Notes: a model not told the origin generated them from the letters alone. A stretch of 56,797 nucleotides of DNA from Burkholderiaceae bacterium (GCA_021166835.1 JAJPEN010000088.1:1-56797); one strand, 5' to 3'. Shown: positions 25,462-35,577, counted from the first letter of the stretch. Numbers and translations are program-made.

Positions 25462-26138
25462 CACGCCGACCTCCCCGAGCACACCCGCACGACGCGCCGC
25501 ACGAAGATGCCGGGCGTGACGACGGCTTCGGGGTCGAGCTCGCCGAGCGCGACGACCTCCCGTACCTGGGCGATGGTGCACTTCGCCGCGGTCGCCATGA
25601 TCGGGCCGAAGTTGCGCGCCGTCTTGCGGTAGACGAGGTTGCCCCAGCGGTCGCCACGCAGCGCCTTCACGAGCGCAACGTCCGCATGGATCGGATACTC
25701 GAGAACATGGTCGCGATCGCCGATCCGGCGCGTCTCCTTGCCCGCGGCCAGCCGCGTCCCGAACCCGGTGGGCGTATAGAAAGCGCCGATTCCGGCGCCG
25801 GCCGCCCGGATCCGCTCGGCGAGGTTGCCCTGCGGCACCAGTTCGAGTTCGACGCGCCCGCTGCGGTAGAGCGCGTCGAAGACGTGCGAATCGGTCTGGC
25901 GGGGAAACGAGCAGACGACCTTGCGAACCCGTCCCGCCTTCAGCAGCGCCGCGATTCCGCGCTCCCCGTTGCCGGCGTTGTTGCTCACGATGGTGAGATC
26001 GGACGCGCCGTGCGCCACGAGCGCATCGACGAGCTCGTGCGGCATTCCGGCGTCTCCGAAGCCGCTGATCAACACCGTCGCGCCGTCGCGTATGTCGGAC
26101 ACCGCAGCTTCCGGCGAAGCCACTATCTTGTCGATCAT
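25461..26138 (-). CDS. 3-oxoacid CoA-transferase, subunit A
   Basis: This 225-residue alpha subunit has the family I motif GATVLISGFGDAGMPHELVDAL, GIGAFYTPTGFGT and the NFGPIMATAAKCTIAQV region. It forms the heteromeric transferase with subunit B encoded immediately downstream. Its ATG overlaps the preceding oxidoreductase stop as ATGA. Succinyl-CoA:acetoacetate (ScoA) and 3-oxoadipate (PcaI) enzymes are both possible; no other beta-ketoadipate genes are seen, favouring acetoacetate. Confidence 0.92.
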   Translation of the reverse strand: MIDKIVASPEAAVSDIRDGATVLISGFGDAGMPHELVDALVAHGASDLTIVSNNAGNGERGIAALLKAGRVRKVVCSFPRQTDSHVFDALYRSGRVELELVPQGNLAERIRAAGAGIGAFYTPTGFGTRLAAGKETRRIGDRDHVLEYPIHADVALVKALRGDRWGNLVYRKTARNFGPIMATAAKCTIAQVREVVALGELDPEAVVTPGIFVRRVVRVCSGRSA

Positions 26139-27160
26139 TGCACTGCCTGTTCGATGACCGGATCGTCACGGAGCCGAACGAGTTTCTTGCCGAAGTTCCC
26201 GCCATGCAGCATCGACGCGAACGCGGTCGGTGCCTTCTCGAGGCCTTCGCTGACATCCTCGCGATAGCGCAGCTCGCCGTTGCGCACCCACTGCGCGAGT
26301 TCATCGAGTGCACCGGGCCAGTAGTCGGAGTGCTCGGAAACGATGAACGCCTGCAGCGTTGCGCGATTCACGAGCAGCTCGCGCGTATTGAGCAAGCCCG
26401 AAACGGGGCCCTGCTCGTATTCGCTCACGAGCCCGCAGAGCACGACGCGCGCATGGTCGTTCAGCCTGCCGAGCACCGCGTCCATCACCTTGCCGCCCAC
26501 GTTCTCGAACTGGACGTCGACGCGCCGGGGCGTGGCATCCGCCAGGCGCGCCTCGAAGTCGCGGCCCCGGTAGTCGATGCAGTCGTCGAAGCCCAGCTCT
26601 TCGACCACGTAACGGCATTTCGCGGCGCCACCGGCGATGCCGATCGCGCGCGCGCCGCAGATTCGGGCGAGCTGGCCGACGACGGAACCGACCGCGCCGG
26701 AAGCCGCGGAGACGACGACGGTCTCGCTGCGCCGCACGCGACCGACGACGAAAAGACCGTAGTGTGCAGCGATCCCCGGCATGCCGCAGACACCAAGCGC
26801 GGTGGACCAGGGCACGCCGTTGTCGGGGATCGCCCGCAACGCGGCGCCGGGAACGCAGGACCAGAGTTGCCATCCCATGCGGGTGCCGACGACGCGCGCG
26901 CCGCGTGGAATCGTCGCATCGCGACTGGCGACGACGACGCCGACGGCACCACCGGGCATCAGGTCGCCCGGTCGCAGGCCCTCGACGTAGGAGCGCCGGG
27001 GATCCATGCGCAGGCGCATGTACGGATCCAGCGAAAGCCACGCGTTGCGCACGAGCACTTCGCCATCGCCGGGTTCGGGGACCGGTGATTCGACGAGTTC
27101 GAAGTCCGCGGGATCGACGCGCCCCTGCGGAAAGCGCCGCATCCGCACCTGCAGGTTCAT
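26135..27160 (-). CDS. NADP-dependent MDR oxidoreductase (CurA/leukotriene B4 dehydrogenase-like)
   Basis: This 341-residue zinc-free medium-chain reductase has an N-terminal GroES-like domain (LVRNAWLSLDPYMRLRMD) and a Rossmann nucleotide site (VVSAASGAVGSVVGQLARICGARAIGIAGG). It shows the QFENVGGKVMDAVLGRLN segment typical of enone/alkenal reductases. ATG at 27160 lies 8 bp after the ROK regulator stop, and its stop overlaps the CoA-transferase start. It probably reduces a C=C or carbonyl of a pathway intermediate, but none in the proposed route clearly needs it. Confidence 0.88.
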   Translation of the reverse strand: MNLQVRMRRFPQGRVDPADFELVESPVPEPGDGEVLVRNAWLSLDPYMRLRMDPRRSYVEGLRPGDLMPGGAVGVVVASRDATIPRGARVVGTRMGWQLWSCVPGAALRAIPDNGVPWSTALGVCGMPGIAAHYGLFVVGRVRRSETVVVSAASGAVGSVVGQLARICGARAIGIAGGAAKCRYVVEELGFDDCIDYRGRDFEARLADATPRRVDVQFENVGGKVMDAVLGRLNDHARVVLCGLVSEYEQGPVSGLLNTRELLVNRATLQAFIVSEHSDYWPGALDELAQWVRNGELRYREDVSEGLEKAPTAFASMLHGGNFGKKLVRLRDDPVIEQAVQ

Positions 27161-27168
27161 TCGCGCAT

Positions 27169-28392
27169 TCAATCGGGCACCTCGGTCCTGTCCGCAGCTT
27201 CGGCGGCAAGGCTCAATGCGGCACTCATCGACGGCGCGCCCTCGCCCCCCTGCTGTCGACGGATGAAATCGACGCGCTGCGCAGAGGTACCGGTCCGGTA
27301 CCACGACAGCTCGTCGCGCACCGCATCGAAATAGTGGTCGTCATCGATGACGAAGCCGGTGAAGACGATCTCGCGCGGGTCGAGCAGCGCGATCGCACCG
27401 CCGATCGCATTGCCCAGTTCGTGACCGGCGCGCGCGAGGGCGCCCGCCAGGTCGGGATGCGACTGCGCCGCCGACGAGAGCTTGCGGAATCGCCCCGCGA
27501 GCTCGCGCATTCCGAATCGTGCGCCGGACTCGAGAAGGCCGTTCTCCCGGAGGATGGCGCGTCCCGAGGCGACCGTGTCCAGGCAGCCGATGCGGCCGCA
27601 CACGCATCGCATCGTCGAGCCGCGACTGCGCAGATGGCCGAGTTGTCCCGCGGCGAAGTCGCAACCGCGCGTGATGCGGCCGTCGACGATCACGCTCGCT
27701 CCGATGCCGAGCGCGACGCTCACGAGCAGCGAGTTCCCCAGCGGGGCCGACGCCTGCACCCGCTGCTGCAGGTTCATCCCGTTGAGCATCGTCTCGATCG
27801 TCAACGGGAAATCGGTGAGATCCTCGAGGATCCGCTTGACCTCGACGCGGCGCCAGCCGAGGTTCTCCGCACGCAGGACGGTGCCCGTGGCAGGGTCGAC
27901 GACGCCGACGATCAGCACGCCGACGTTGAGCACGCGGTGGCGCGGCACGCGCCTGTTGCGCAGCAAGGCGTCGAGCTCGTTACAGCACCGGCGAAGCACC
28001 GCGATGGGGTCGGTGAGATCCTCGCAGGCGAACTGCTCGGAGACGATCGGTTCCCCGCCGAGACGCCGCAGCTCGACCCACTGCGTGTAGCCGCGAATCC
28101 CGATGCCGGCCACGTAGAACCCGGAACCGAACTCGAGCTCGACCGAAGGCCTCCCGGGACCTGAGCGCTCGACCAGTTGCTTGCCCTCGGCGAGTACGCC
28201 CTCGGCGATCAGCCGCTGCGCCGCGCGGGACACCGCGGTTTCGGTGAGCCGCGTGGCTTGCGCGATCGCCGAGCGCGAGCGCGGCCCCTTCCCCAACAAC
28301 TCTCGCAGGATGACGCGCGCATTGGGCGAACGAATCGCCGCGAGCGCACGCTCCCTCCCCGACATCGCGACTGCGGACACTGGTCTCCCCAT
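27169..28392 (-). CDS. ROK-family transcriptional regulator
   Basis: This 407-residue protein has an N-terminal winged helix (ILRELLGKGPRSRSAIAQATRLTETAVSRAAQRL) and a ROK domain with the zinc motif CVCGRIGC preceded by GQLGHL. ROK repressors such as NagC and XylR sense sugars or sugar phosphates, although the ROK kinase site here may be degenerate. It heads the minus-strand MDR/CoA-transferase run and is divergent from the acetoacetate-decarboxylase-family gene and second importer, so it may control both sides. A sugar-type regulator in this locus is unexpected. Confidence 0.88.
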   Translation of the reverse strand: MGRPVSAVAMSGRERALAAIRSPNARVILRELLGKGPRSRSAIAQATRLTETAVSRAAQRLIAEGVLAEGKQLVERSGPGRPSVELEFGSGFYVAGIGIRGYTQWVELRRLGGEPIVSEQFACEDLTDPIAVLRRCCNELDALLRNRRVPRHRVLNVGVLIVGVVDPATGTVLRAENLGWRRVEVKRILEDLTDFPLTIETMLNGMNLQQRVQASAPLGNSLLVSVALGIGASVIVDGRITRGCDFAAGQLGHLRSRGSTMRCVCGRIGCLDTVASGRAILRENGLLESGARFGMRELAGRFRKLSSAAQSHPDLAGALARAGHELGNAIGGAIALLDPREIVFTGFVIDDDHYFDAVRDELSWYRTGTSAQRVDFIRRQQGGEGAPSMSAALSLAAEAADRTEVPD

Positions 28393-28535
28393 CGGCGCCC
28401 CGCCGGTGGCGGGTACACGCCTCTCGCCGGAAGAATACGGTATTTCGTTGCGATTAGCAAGAAATATGTCTGCGCCATCCATAGACAAGAACTCAGAAAT
28501 AAACACTCATTTTGCAGTGCGGAAAAAATAATTGC

Positions 28536-28563
28536 TTGCGTTGCGATATAAATCTTGTACACT
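28536..28563 (+). promoter_or_regulatory. Probable promoter for the ADC/importer 2/carboxylase 2 operon
   Basis: TTGCGT (28536-28541) and TACACT (28558-28563) are 16 bp apart in an unusually AT-rich stretch (about 28435-28575) between divergent genes. The A-rich segment downstream of the -10 leads to the GTG at 28606. The region probably also carries the ROK regulator's site and promoter. Confidence 0.4.
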
Positions 28564-28605
28564 GAAAAAAAAGAATCGCCGCAGCTTGAAGACGGAGGAG
28601 GCCCG

Positions 28606-29427
28606 GTGCATTTCGAGCAAGGCCAGCGCTACCGCATGCCGGTGTTCTTCGGGCCCGCGCCCGGTCCGAGACAGATGCCGTCCCGGCGCGCAGATCCGGA
28701 GAACTCGCCGCGACGAACACTCGTCAGCCTGGTCTGTCGCTCCGAGGCGTCCCGTCTCGAGCCGATGCTGCCGCCGGGCTTCTCGCTGTGGGGCGAACCG
28801 CGTCTCGTGCTCGAAGCGCAACGCCTCGCCGACATCGACTGGCTCGCCGGACGCGGCTACGACACCTTCGGCGTGAAGATTCCGGTGCGCTACGACGCCG
28901 ACGCAGGCCCGATGCATGGACACCTGCTCACCGTGCTCTTCGAAAACCTCGCCGATCCGATCATCACCGGCCGCGAGGAACTGGGCTTCAGCAAGCTCTA
29001 CTGCGAGATCGGGTTTCCAAGGCTTGCCGATGAATCGCTCGAGGTCGTTTGCAGCTGGCTGGGGTTCGAGTTCTTCCACCTGACCGCCGAGGGCCTGGAA
29101 CCATCGAGCGAACCGGAGGGAAGCGGCGGGCAGGCTCCGGAGGGCGTGTTCCACTTCCGGTACTTCGCGCGAGTCGGCGAACCGGGCAAATCGGATGTCG
29201 CGCAGGTCACCTTCACGCCCGCGGCGAATCCCGACGCGCGCGTCGTCCAGCGCCGCGTCGGCCGCGGGCACGCACGGTTCCACCGCGGCCGCTGGGAAGA
29301 CTTGCCCACGCTGCACCACGTCGTTGATCGACTGGCCGGGCTGCCGCTGCACGACTTCTCCCGGCTCACGGTCGTCGAATCCCTTGGCGGAAAGGACCTG
29401 AGCGACACGCGCTGCCTGACCCGCTAG
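28606..29427 (+). CDS. Acetoacetate decarboxylase-family protein
   Basis: This 273-residue protein has the ADC family core: LVLEAQRLADIDWLAGRGYDTFGVKIPVRY and ITGREELGFSKLYCEIGFP. The Lys in GFSK aligns by eye with the Schiff-base Lys115 of the Clostridium acetobutylicum enzyme. The start is GTG at 28606, which has GGAGGAG just upstream. Family members decarboxylate acetoacetate or perform other Schiff-base chemistry (aldolase/dehydratase types). The gene is first in a run leading to an importer and a biotin carboxylase, so a decarboxylase-like enzyme and a carboxylase are encoded together. The true reaction may therefore not be simple acetoacetate decarboxylation. Confidence 0.82.
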   Translation: MHFEQGQRYRMPVFFGPAPGPRQMPSRRADPENSPRRTLVSLVCRSEASRLEPMLPPGFSLWGEPRLVLEAQRLADIDWLAGRGYDTFGVKIPVRYDADAGPMHGHLLTVLFENLADPIITGREELGFSKLYCEIGFPRLADESLEVVCSWLGFEFFHLTAEGLEPSSEPEGSGGQAPEGVFHFRYFARVGEPGKSDVAQVTFTPAANPDARVVQRRVGRGHARFHRGRWEDLPTLHHVVDRLAGLPLHDFSRLTVVESLGGKDLSDTRCLTR

Positions 29428-29487
29428 CGGGTTTCCCCCTCGTGCCGCATCCCACGGGCGTGGCCGAGCAAACAAAGGAGAGAGAGG

Positions 29488-30528
29488 ATGACCAATGGCC
29501 CCCAGAGAGTCTTCCGCAGAAAGGCTCTGACCGCCCTCGCCGCGGTTCCGCTCGCGCTCGGGCTCGCGTGGCCCGCAGCAGCGCAGGACACGAAGCCGAT
29601 TCCGGTGCGCATCGGCCTGCAGGCGCAGACCTCCTGGCTGCTCTATACCGCCCGGGATCTGAAGCTGTTCGAGAAGGTCGGCCTCGACCCACAGTACGTG
29701 CGGCTCACCACCGGCGCGCAATCCATCGCCGCGATGTCCAGCCGCAGCCTCGACATCGCGTCTCCCGGCGTCACGCCCTTCGCCGCAGGCCTGGCGCAGG
29801 GCGTGAACTGGAAGATCGTCGGCATCGACACCACGCTGCCGAACGCCGAAGGCTTCGTCGCACGCAAGGACACCGAGATCCGCAAGCTCGAAGACCTGAA
29901 GGGCAAGACGATCGCCGTCGCACGCGGATCGACTTCGTACTACGGGCTGCTCGCGGCGCTGCAGAGCAAGGGCATCGGCAAGGACGACTTAAAACTGCTG
30001 CTGATGGGGCCGCCCGAACAGATCGGCGCGATGAGCAACGGCAACGTCGACGCGGTCGCCGTCTGGGAGCCCTGGATCCAGCGGCAGATCAAGGAAACCG
30101 GTGCGCGCCTGATCGGAATGGAAGCCGATTACGGCGTGCACACTGCGCTCGCCGTCTACGCCGTTCACGGCGAGTTCGCCGAGAAGAACCGCGAAGCGGT
30201 CGATCGCTTCCTGAAGGCCCTCCTGCTCGCCTACCAGCACATCGAGAAGAACGGCCCGGAGGTCGCGATCGCCGCCGTCGCCGACGCGATGGGCGTTTCT
30301 AAGGAGCTGGCGAGGACGATGTACGAGGAGGCGCCGGCGCCAAAGGTTCCACGTTGGACCGAGGCGGACTACCAGTATTCGGTCGTGCCGGGCTCGCCGT
30401 TTCCGACGGAGGCGCAGAAGATGGCGTCGTTCCTCTTCGAGGAGAAGATCATTGACAAGAAGGCCGACCTCTCCAGCGCCTTCGACGACTCGTTCATCCG
30501 GAGGGTCCTCGGCAGTGCCGGGCGCTAA
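29488..30528 (+). CDS. NitT/TauT-type periplasmic substrate-binding protein (importer 2)
   Basis: This 346-residue protein has a twin-Arg-like/Sec signal (RRKALTALAAVPLALGLAWPAAAQ) and a classic SsuA-type layout: IGLQAQTSWLLYTARDLKLFEKVGLDPQYV, KTIAVARGSTSYYGLLAAL and DAVAVWEPWIQRQ. It is of normal family length, unlike importer 1's longer binding protein, so the two systems likely take different ligands. AAAGGAGAGAG precedes the ATG. An aliphatic or aromatic sulfonate, or another small anion, is the likely ligand class. Confidence 0.9.
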   Translation: MTNGPQRVFRRKALTALAAVPLALGLAWPAAAQDTKPIPVRIGLQAQTSWLLYTARDLKLFEKVGLDPQYVRLTTGAQSIAAMSSRSLDIASPGVTPFAAGLAQGVNWKIVGIDTTLPNAEGFVARKDTEIRKLEDLKGKTIAVARGSTSYYGLLAALQSKGIGKDDLKLLLMGPPEQIGAMSNGNVDAVAVWEPWIQRQIKETGARLIGMEADYGVHTALAVYAVHGEFAEKNREAVDRFLKALLLAYQHIEKNGPEVAIAAVADAMGVSKELARTMYEEAPAPKVPRWTEADYQYSVVPGSPFPTEAQKMASFLFEEKIIDKKADLSSAFDDSFIRRVLGSAGR

Positions 30529-31384
30529 CGAAGCCACCATGTCGGCCAGCGTTCGCGCAACCGGAGCGGGCGCGCCGGCGGTGCCGGCGCGCCGCCCTGG
30601 GTGGGGCGAGCGGCTGGGCGAGTCGCGGTATCCGTTGATCAGCCTGCTCGCGGTCGTCGGCATGCTGCTGCTGTGGGCGTTCGTCACCATGGTGCTCGGC
30701 ATTCCCGAGCGCGTGCTCCCGTCCCCGCCCGAGTTCTTCCGCCAGCTGCAGAAGCTCTGGGAGAACGGGTACGCGGACCATCCCTTGCACGTACACGTGG
30801 CCTGGAGCCTGTTCCGCGCGATGTCGGGTTTCGCGCTGGGTGTGGCGCTGGCGATCCCGATCGGTCTGTTGATGGGCTACAGCCGCACGATCAACGCGGC
30901 GCTGCAGCCGATCTTCGGGTTCTTCCGCCCGATTCCGCCGATCGCGTTCATACCGCTGATGATCATGTGGTTCGGCATCGGCGAGCTGAGCAAGATCCTG
31001 CTGATCTTCGCCGCCTCGTTCAACTACACCGTGCTCAACAGTGCGGCAGGCATGCGTTCGGTGCCGGTCCAGCTCGTGCGCGCGGGCATCAACCTGGGGC
31101 TCACGCGGCGACAGCTGTTCACCGACGTGATGCTCCCGGCGGCATTGCCGTCGATTCTCACCGGAGTCAAGACTTCGGCAGCCGTGAGCTGGGCGATCCT
31201 CGTCGCCGCCGAGCTGATCGCCGCACAGGCCGGCGTCGGCTTCATCATCATGGACGCGGGAACCTTCTTCCGGATCTCCGATGTCTTCATCGGGATCATC
31301 ATCGTCGGCGCGATCGGCCTGGCGATCGAACTCCTGATCTCGCGTATCGAACGCAGACTGCTGCACTGGCAGGGCAAGGCCTGA
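30515..31384 (+). CDS. NitT/TauT-type ABC transporter permease (importer 2)
   Basis: This protein of about 289 residues has around six membrane segments, the RPIPPIAFIPLMIMWFGIGELSK block and an EAA-type loop (VRAGINLGLTRRQLFTDVMLP). I favour GTG 30515, which overlaps the binding-protein stop by 14 bp and has GGAGGG 9 nt upstream; ATG 30539 is the alternative but lacks a good site. It works with the ATPase gene 2 bp downstream. Confidence 0.9.
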   Translation: MPGANEATMSASVRATGAGAPAVPARRPGWGERLGESRYPLISLLAVVGMLLLWAFVTMVLGIPERVLPSPPEFFRQLQKLWENGYADHPLHVHVAWSLFRAMSGFALGVALAIPIGLLMGYSRTINAALQPIFGFFRPIPPIAFIPLMIMWFGIGELSKILLIFAASFNYTVLNSAAGMRSVPVQLVRAGINLGLTRRQLFTDVMLPAALPSILTGVKTSAAVSWAILVAAELIAAQAGVGFIIMDAGTFFRISDVFIGIIIVGAIGLAIELLISRIERRLLHWQGKA

Positions 31385-31386
31385 AG

Positions 31387-32166
<780 letters not shown>

Positions 32167-32218
32167 GTGCGCGGCGGCTTGCCGCTCGCGTTCCACCTCC
32201 ACTGACATTGGAAAGGCA

Positions 32219-32737
32219 ATGGGATTGACGCACAAGGACGTCGAGACGATTCTGTCCCTCATCGAGAGCTCCGGCTACGACGAGATCAAGCTCGAGTTCG
32301 ACGACTTCAAGATCGAGGTACGCAAGTCCTTCGCCGAAGGCGCGGGGCCGCGTCGCGTCGCGGTCGCCGAGCCGGTGGCACCCGCCTCCGCGCAGCCCGT
32401 TGCGCGACCGGCGCCGGTAGCGCCGCCGGAGAGCACGACGGCACAGCCCAGGCCCGCCGACGATCGCATCCCCGAGGGGTGCGTCGCGATCCGCTCCCCC
32501 ATCCTCGGCACCTTCTATCGCGCGCCTTCGCCCGAGAAGGCGCCCTTCGTGGAAGTCGGTTCACGCGTCGGCCCCGAGGACAGCGTCTGCCTCGTCGAGG
32601 TCATGAAGCTGTTCAACTCCGTGCCCGCGGGGCAGGCAGGCGTCATCGAGGAGATCCGAGCGCAGAACGGCGCACTGGTCGAATTCGGCGAGGTGCTGAT
32701 CATCCTTCGCCCGGACGGCGGGCGCACCGGTGCCTGA
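32219..32737 (+). CDS. Biotin carboxyl carrier protein (carboxylase module 2)
   Basis: This 172-residue carrier has an AccB-like N-terminal helix segment (DVETILSLIESSGYDEIKLEFDD), a Pro/Ala linker (about 45-80) and a biotinyl domain with EVMKLFN; Lys130 is the expected biotin site. It is clearly paralogous to the carrier at 1254, with SPxxGTFYRAPxPxxxPFVEVG shared. Its end overlaps the biotin carboxylase start by 8 bp. The absence of AccA/AccD and the presence of an OadA-like transferase two genes on mark a dedicated carboxylase. Confidence 0.92.
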   Translation: MGLTHKDVETILSLIESSGYDEIKLEFDDFKIEVRKSFAEGAGPRRVAVAEPVAPASAQPVARPAPVAPPESTTAQPRPADDRIPEGCVAIRSPILGTFYRAPSPEKAPFVEVGSRVGPEDSVCLVEVMKLFNSVPAGQAGVIEEIRAQNGALVEFGEVLIILRPDGGRTGA

Positions 32738-34118
32738 CGTGCGTCGGCCCATCCGCCGGGTATTCGTCGCCAATCGCGGCGAAATCGCGGTGCGGATCGT
32801 CGAGGCTTGCCACCGGCTGGGCATCGAGGCCGTCGTCGGCGTCTCGGATGCCGACCGCGACACGCTCGCTGCGCTTCGCGCCGACCGCGCCGTGTGCATC
32901 GGCCCGGCGCGAGCCACCGACAGTTACCTGCGCAAGGAAGCGATCGTCGCCGCGGCGCTGGGCACGGGTTGCGACGCCGTCCACCCGGGCTACGGCTTTC
33001 TCTCCGAGCGCGCGACGTTCCGGCGCTACTGCGCCGAGCACGGCCTGATCTTCGTCGGCCCGAGCGCGGAGGCGATCGGCAACCTCGGCGACAAGCTGCG
33101 CGCGCGGCGGATTGCCGAGTCGCTCGGCGTGCCCACGGTGCCCGGTTCCGACCACGTCGAGTCGGCCGCCGATGCGCGCCGGTTCGGCGAGCGCGAGGGT
33201 TACCCGTTCCTGCTCAAGGCGAGCGCCGGTGGTGGCGGCCGCGGGATGCGCATCGTGCGCGACGCGGCGGAAGTGGATGCCGCGCACGCCGGCGCATCCG
33301 CGGAGGCGGCCGCGGCCTTCGGCGATCCCACGCTGTACATCGAGCGCTACATCGAACGCGCGCGACACGTCGAGGTCCAGGTGCTCGGCGATTCGTTCGG
33401 CAACGTCGTCCACCTGGGCGAACGCGACTGCTCCACCCAGCGCCGTCACCAGAAGCTGCTCGAGGAGGGCCCCTCGCCGATCCTCGACGACGCCGTGCGC
33501 CGGCGGATGGCAACCGACGCGGTCAAGCTCGCGCGCCACGTCGGCTACGAGGGCGCCGGCACCGTGGAATTCATCGTCGACCTGGACACGAAGTCGTTCT
33601 ACTTCCTCGAGATGAACACGCGGATACAGGTCGAGCACCCGGTCACCGAGATGATCACCGGAAGGGATCTGGTGGTCGAGATGATCCGGATCGCCTCCGG
33701 CGAGGCGCTGTCGTTCGGGCAGGACGACGTCGCGATCCGCGGCCATGCAATCGAATGCAGGATCAACGCCGAGGACTTCCGCGCCGGTTTCCGCCCGTCG
33801 CCGGGGCAGCTGCGCACGTGGAGTCCGCCGTCCGGCCCGGGGATCCGGCTCGATTCGCACTGCTATGCCGGCTACCGGATCCCGCCGTTCTACGACTCGA
33901 TGATCGGAAAGCTGCTCGTGCATGCCAACGACCGCACGCAGGCGATCGAGAAGATGCGCGATGCGCTCGAAGCGTTCGTCATCGAGGGAATCGAGACGAC
34001 CATTCCGTTTCACCGGATGGTGCTGTCGCACCCGGACTTCCGCGAGAACCGCGTCACGACCCGCTGGGTAGAGAACGTGCTGACGCGTCCGGCCAACGAG
34101 GGACCCGAATCGTCATGA
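32730..34118 (+). CDS. Biotin carboxylase subunit (module 2)
   Basis: This 462-residue ATP-grasp enzyme has VFVANRGEIAVRI, HPGYGFLSE, the ATP loop SAGGGGRGMR and MNTRIQVEHPVTEMITG, all intact. It starts at GTG 32730 inside the carrier gene and its stop overlaps the transferase start as ATGA, so the three subunits are translationally coupled. Domain order and motifs match the module 1 enzyme; differences are scattered, indicating an old duplication or separate acquisition. Confidence 0.95.
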   Translation: MPDVRRPIRRVFVANRGEIAVRIVEACHRLGIEAVVGVSDADRDTLAALRADRAVCIGPARATDSYLRKEAIVAAALGTGCDAVHPGYGFLSERATFRRYCAEHGLIFVGPSAEAIGNLGDKLRARRIAESLGVPTVPGSDHVESAADARRFGEREGYPFLLKASAGGGGRGMRIVRDAAEVDAAHAGASAEAAAAFGDPTLYIERYIERARHVEVQVLGDSFGNVVHLGERDCSTQRRHQKLLEEGPSPILDDAVRRRMATDAVKLARHVGYEGAGTVEFIVDLDTKSFYFLEMNTRIQVEHPVTEMITGRDLVVEMIRIASGEALSFGQDDVAIRGHAIECRINAEDFRAGFRPSPGQLRTWSPPSGPGIRLDSHCYAGYRIPPFYDSMIGKLLVHANDRTQAIEKMRDALEAFVIEGIETTIPFHRMVLSHPDFRENRVTTRWVENVLTRPANEGPESS

Positions 34119-35577
34119 AGGAAATCAGGATCGTCGACACCACGCTGCGCGACGCGCACCAGTGCCTGTGGGCAACCCGCATGACCACTGCGATGATGCT
34201 GCCGGTCGCCGAGACGATGGACCGGATCGGATTCGACACGATCGATCTCGCGGGTCACGTCCAGTTCGACGTCTGCATCCGCTACTTGAAGGAGAATCCG
34301 TGGGAACGCGTACGCCTGATGCGCGAGCGGGTTCGTAATGCGCCGCTGCGCGGCTTCATGCGCAGCAAGGGCTACAGCTTCACCGACATCATGCCCGACG
34401 ACCTGAACGATCTGATGATCGAGCGGATGGTCGCCAACGGGTTCGGCGCCATCGTCGCCTTCGACGGGCTGAGCGACCCCGAGAACATCCTGCGCACGCT
34501 GCTGCTCACGCGCAAGCTCGGTGCGAGGGCGATCGGCTGCCTGGCGTACAGCCTGAGTCCGGTGCACACGGACGAGCTGTACGTGCGGATGGCCGAGGAA
34601 CTCGTGCGCAGGGACGCGGTCGACGCGATCATGATCAAGGACTCCGGTGGCCTGCTCACTGTCGACCGGATCCGCACGCTCGTGCCCGCCGTCCGCAAGG
34701 CGATCGGCTCGACGACGCTCGAGCTGCACAGCCACTGCATCACCGGACTCGCGCCGCTGGTCTACCTCGAGGGCGCAAAGCTCGGCGTCGACCAGATCCA
34801 CACATCCATTGCGCCGCTCGCCAACGGGATCGCGCAGCCGTCCACGCAGGCGATGGTTCGCGACCTGCGGTCGATGGGTTTCGAGGTGCGAATCGACGAC
34901 ACGCTCGTCGACGAGGTCAGCCGCCACTTCCAGCGGGTCGCCGAGCAGGAGGGCAAACCGGTCGGCGTCCCGCTCGAGTACGACGCGACGCACTATCACC
35001 ATCAGGTGCCGGGCGGAATGCGCAGCAACTTCGAGGCGTCGCTGGCCGAGGCGGGCGTCGGTCACCGCCTGCAGGAAGTGCTCGAGGAGTGCGCGCGCGT
35101 GCGCGAGGAACTCGGCTGGCCGATGCTGATCACGCCCTTCGCGCAGCTCGTGGGCACACAGGCTCTGCTCAACGTCATCCAGGGCGACCGGTACAGCGTC
35201 GTGCCCGATGCCGTGAAGAAGTACGCGCTCGGCTACTACGGCCGCCTGCTGGCGCCCGTCAAGCCGGAAGTGCTCGACAGGATCATCACGAACGGCTCCC
35301 CCGGTATCCTGATGACACCCACACCTCCGGATCCGGTCGTTTCAGCCCTGCGGAAGGCTTACCCGAATCTGAGCGACGAAGAGAGACTGCTTCGCTTCAT
35401 GTTCCCGGGTTCGCAGGTCGACGAGATGCTTGCGCAGGGTCCGATGAACACGACGTACCACTTCGAGAAGCCCGTCGTACGCCTGCTCCGCGAACTGTCG
35501 AAGCGCCCGAAGAAGGGAAGGATCGTCGTGTCGAAGGGAAGCGACCGACTCGAGCTCGGTGTGTCCGGCCAGGCCGG

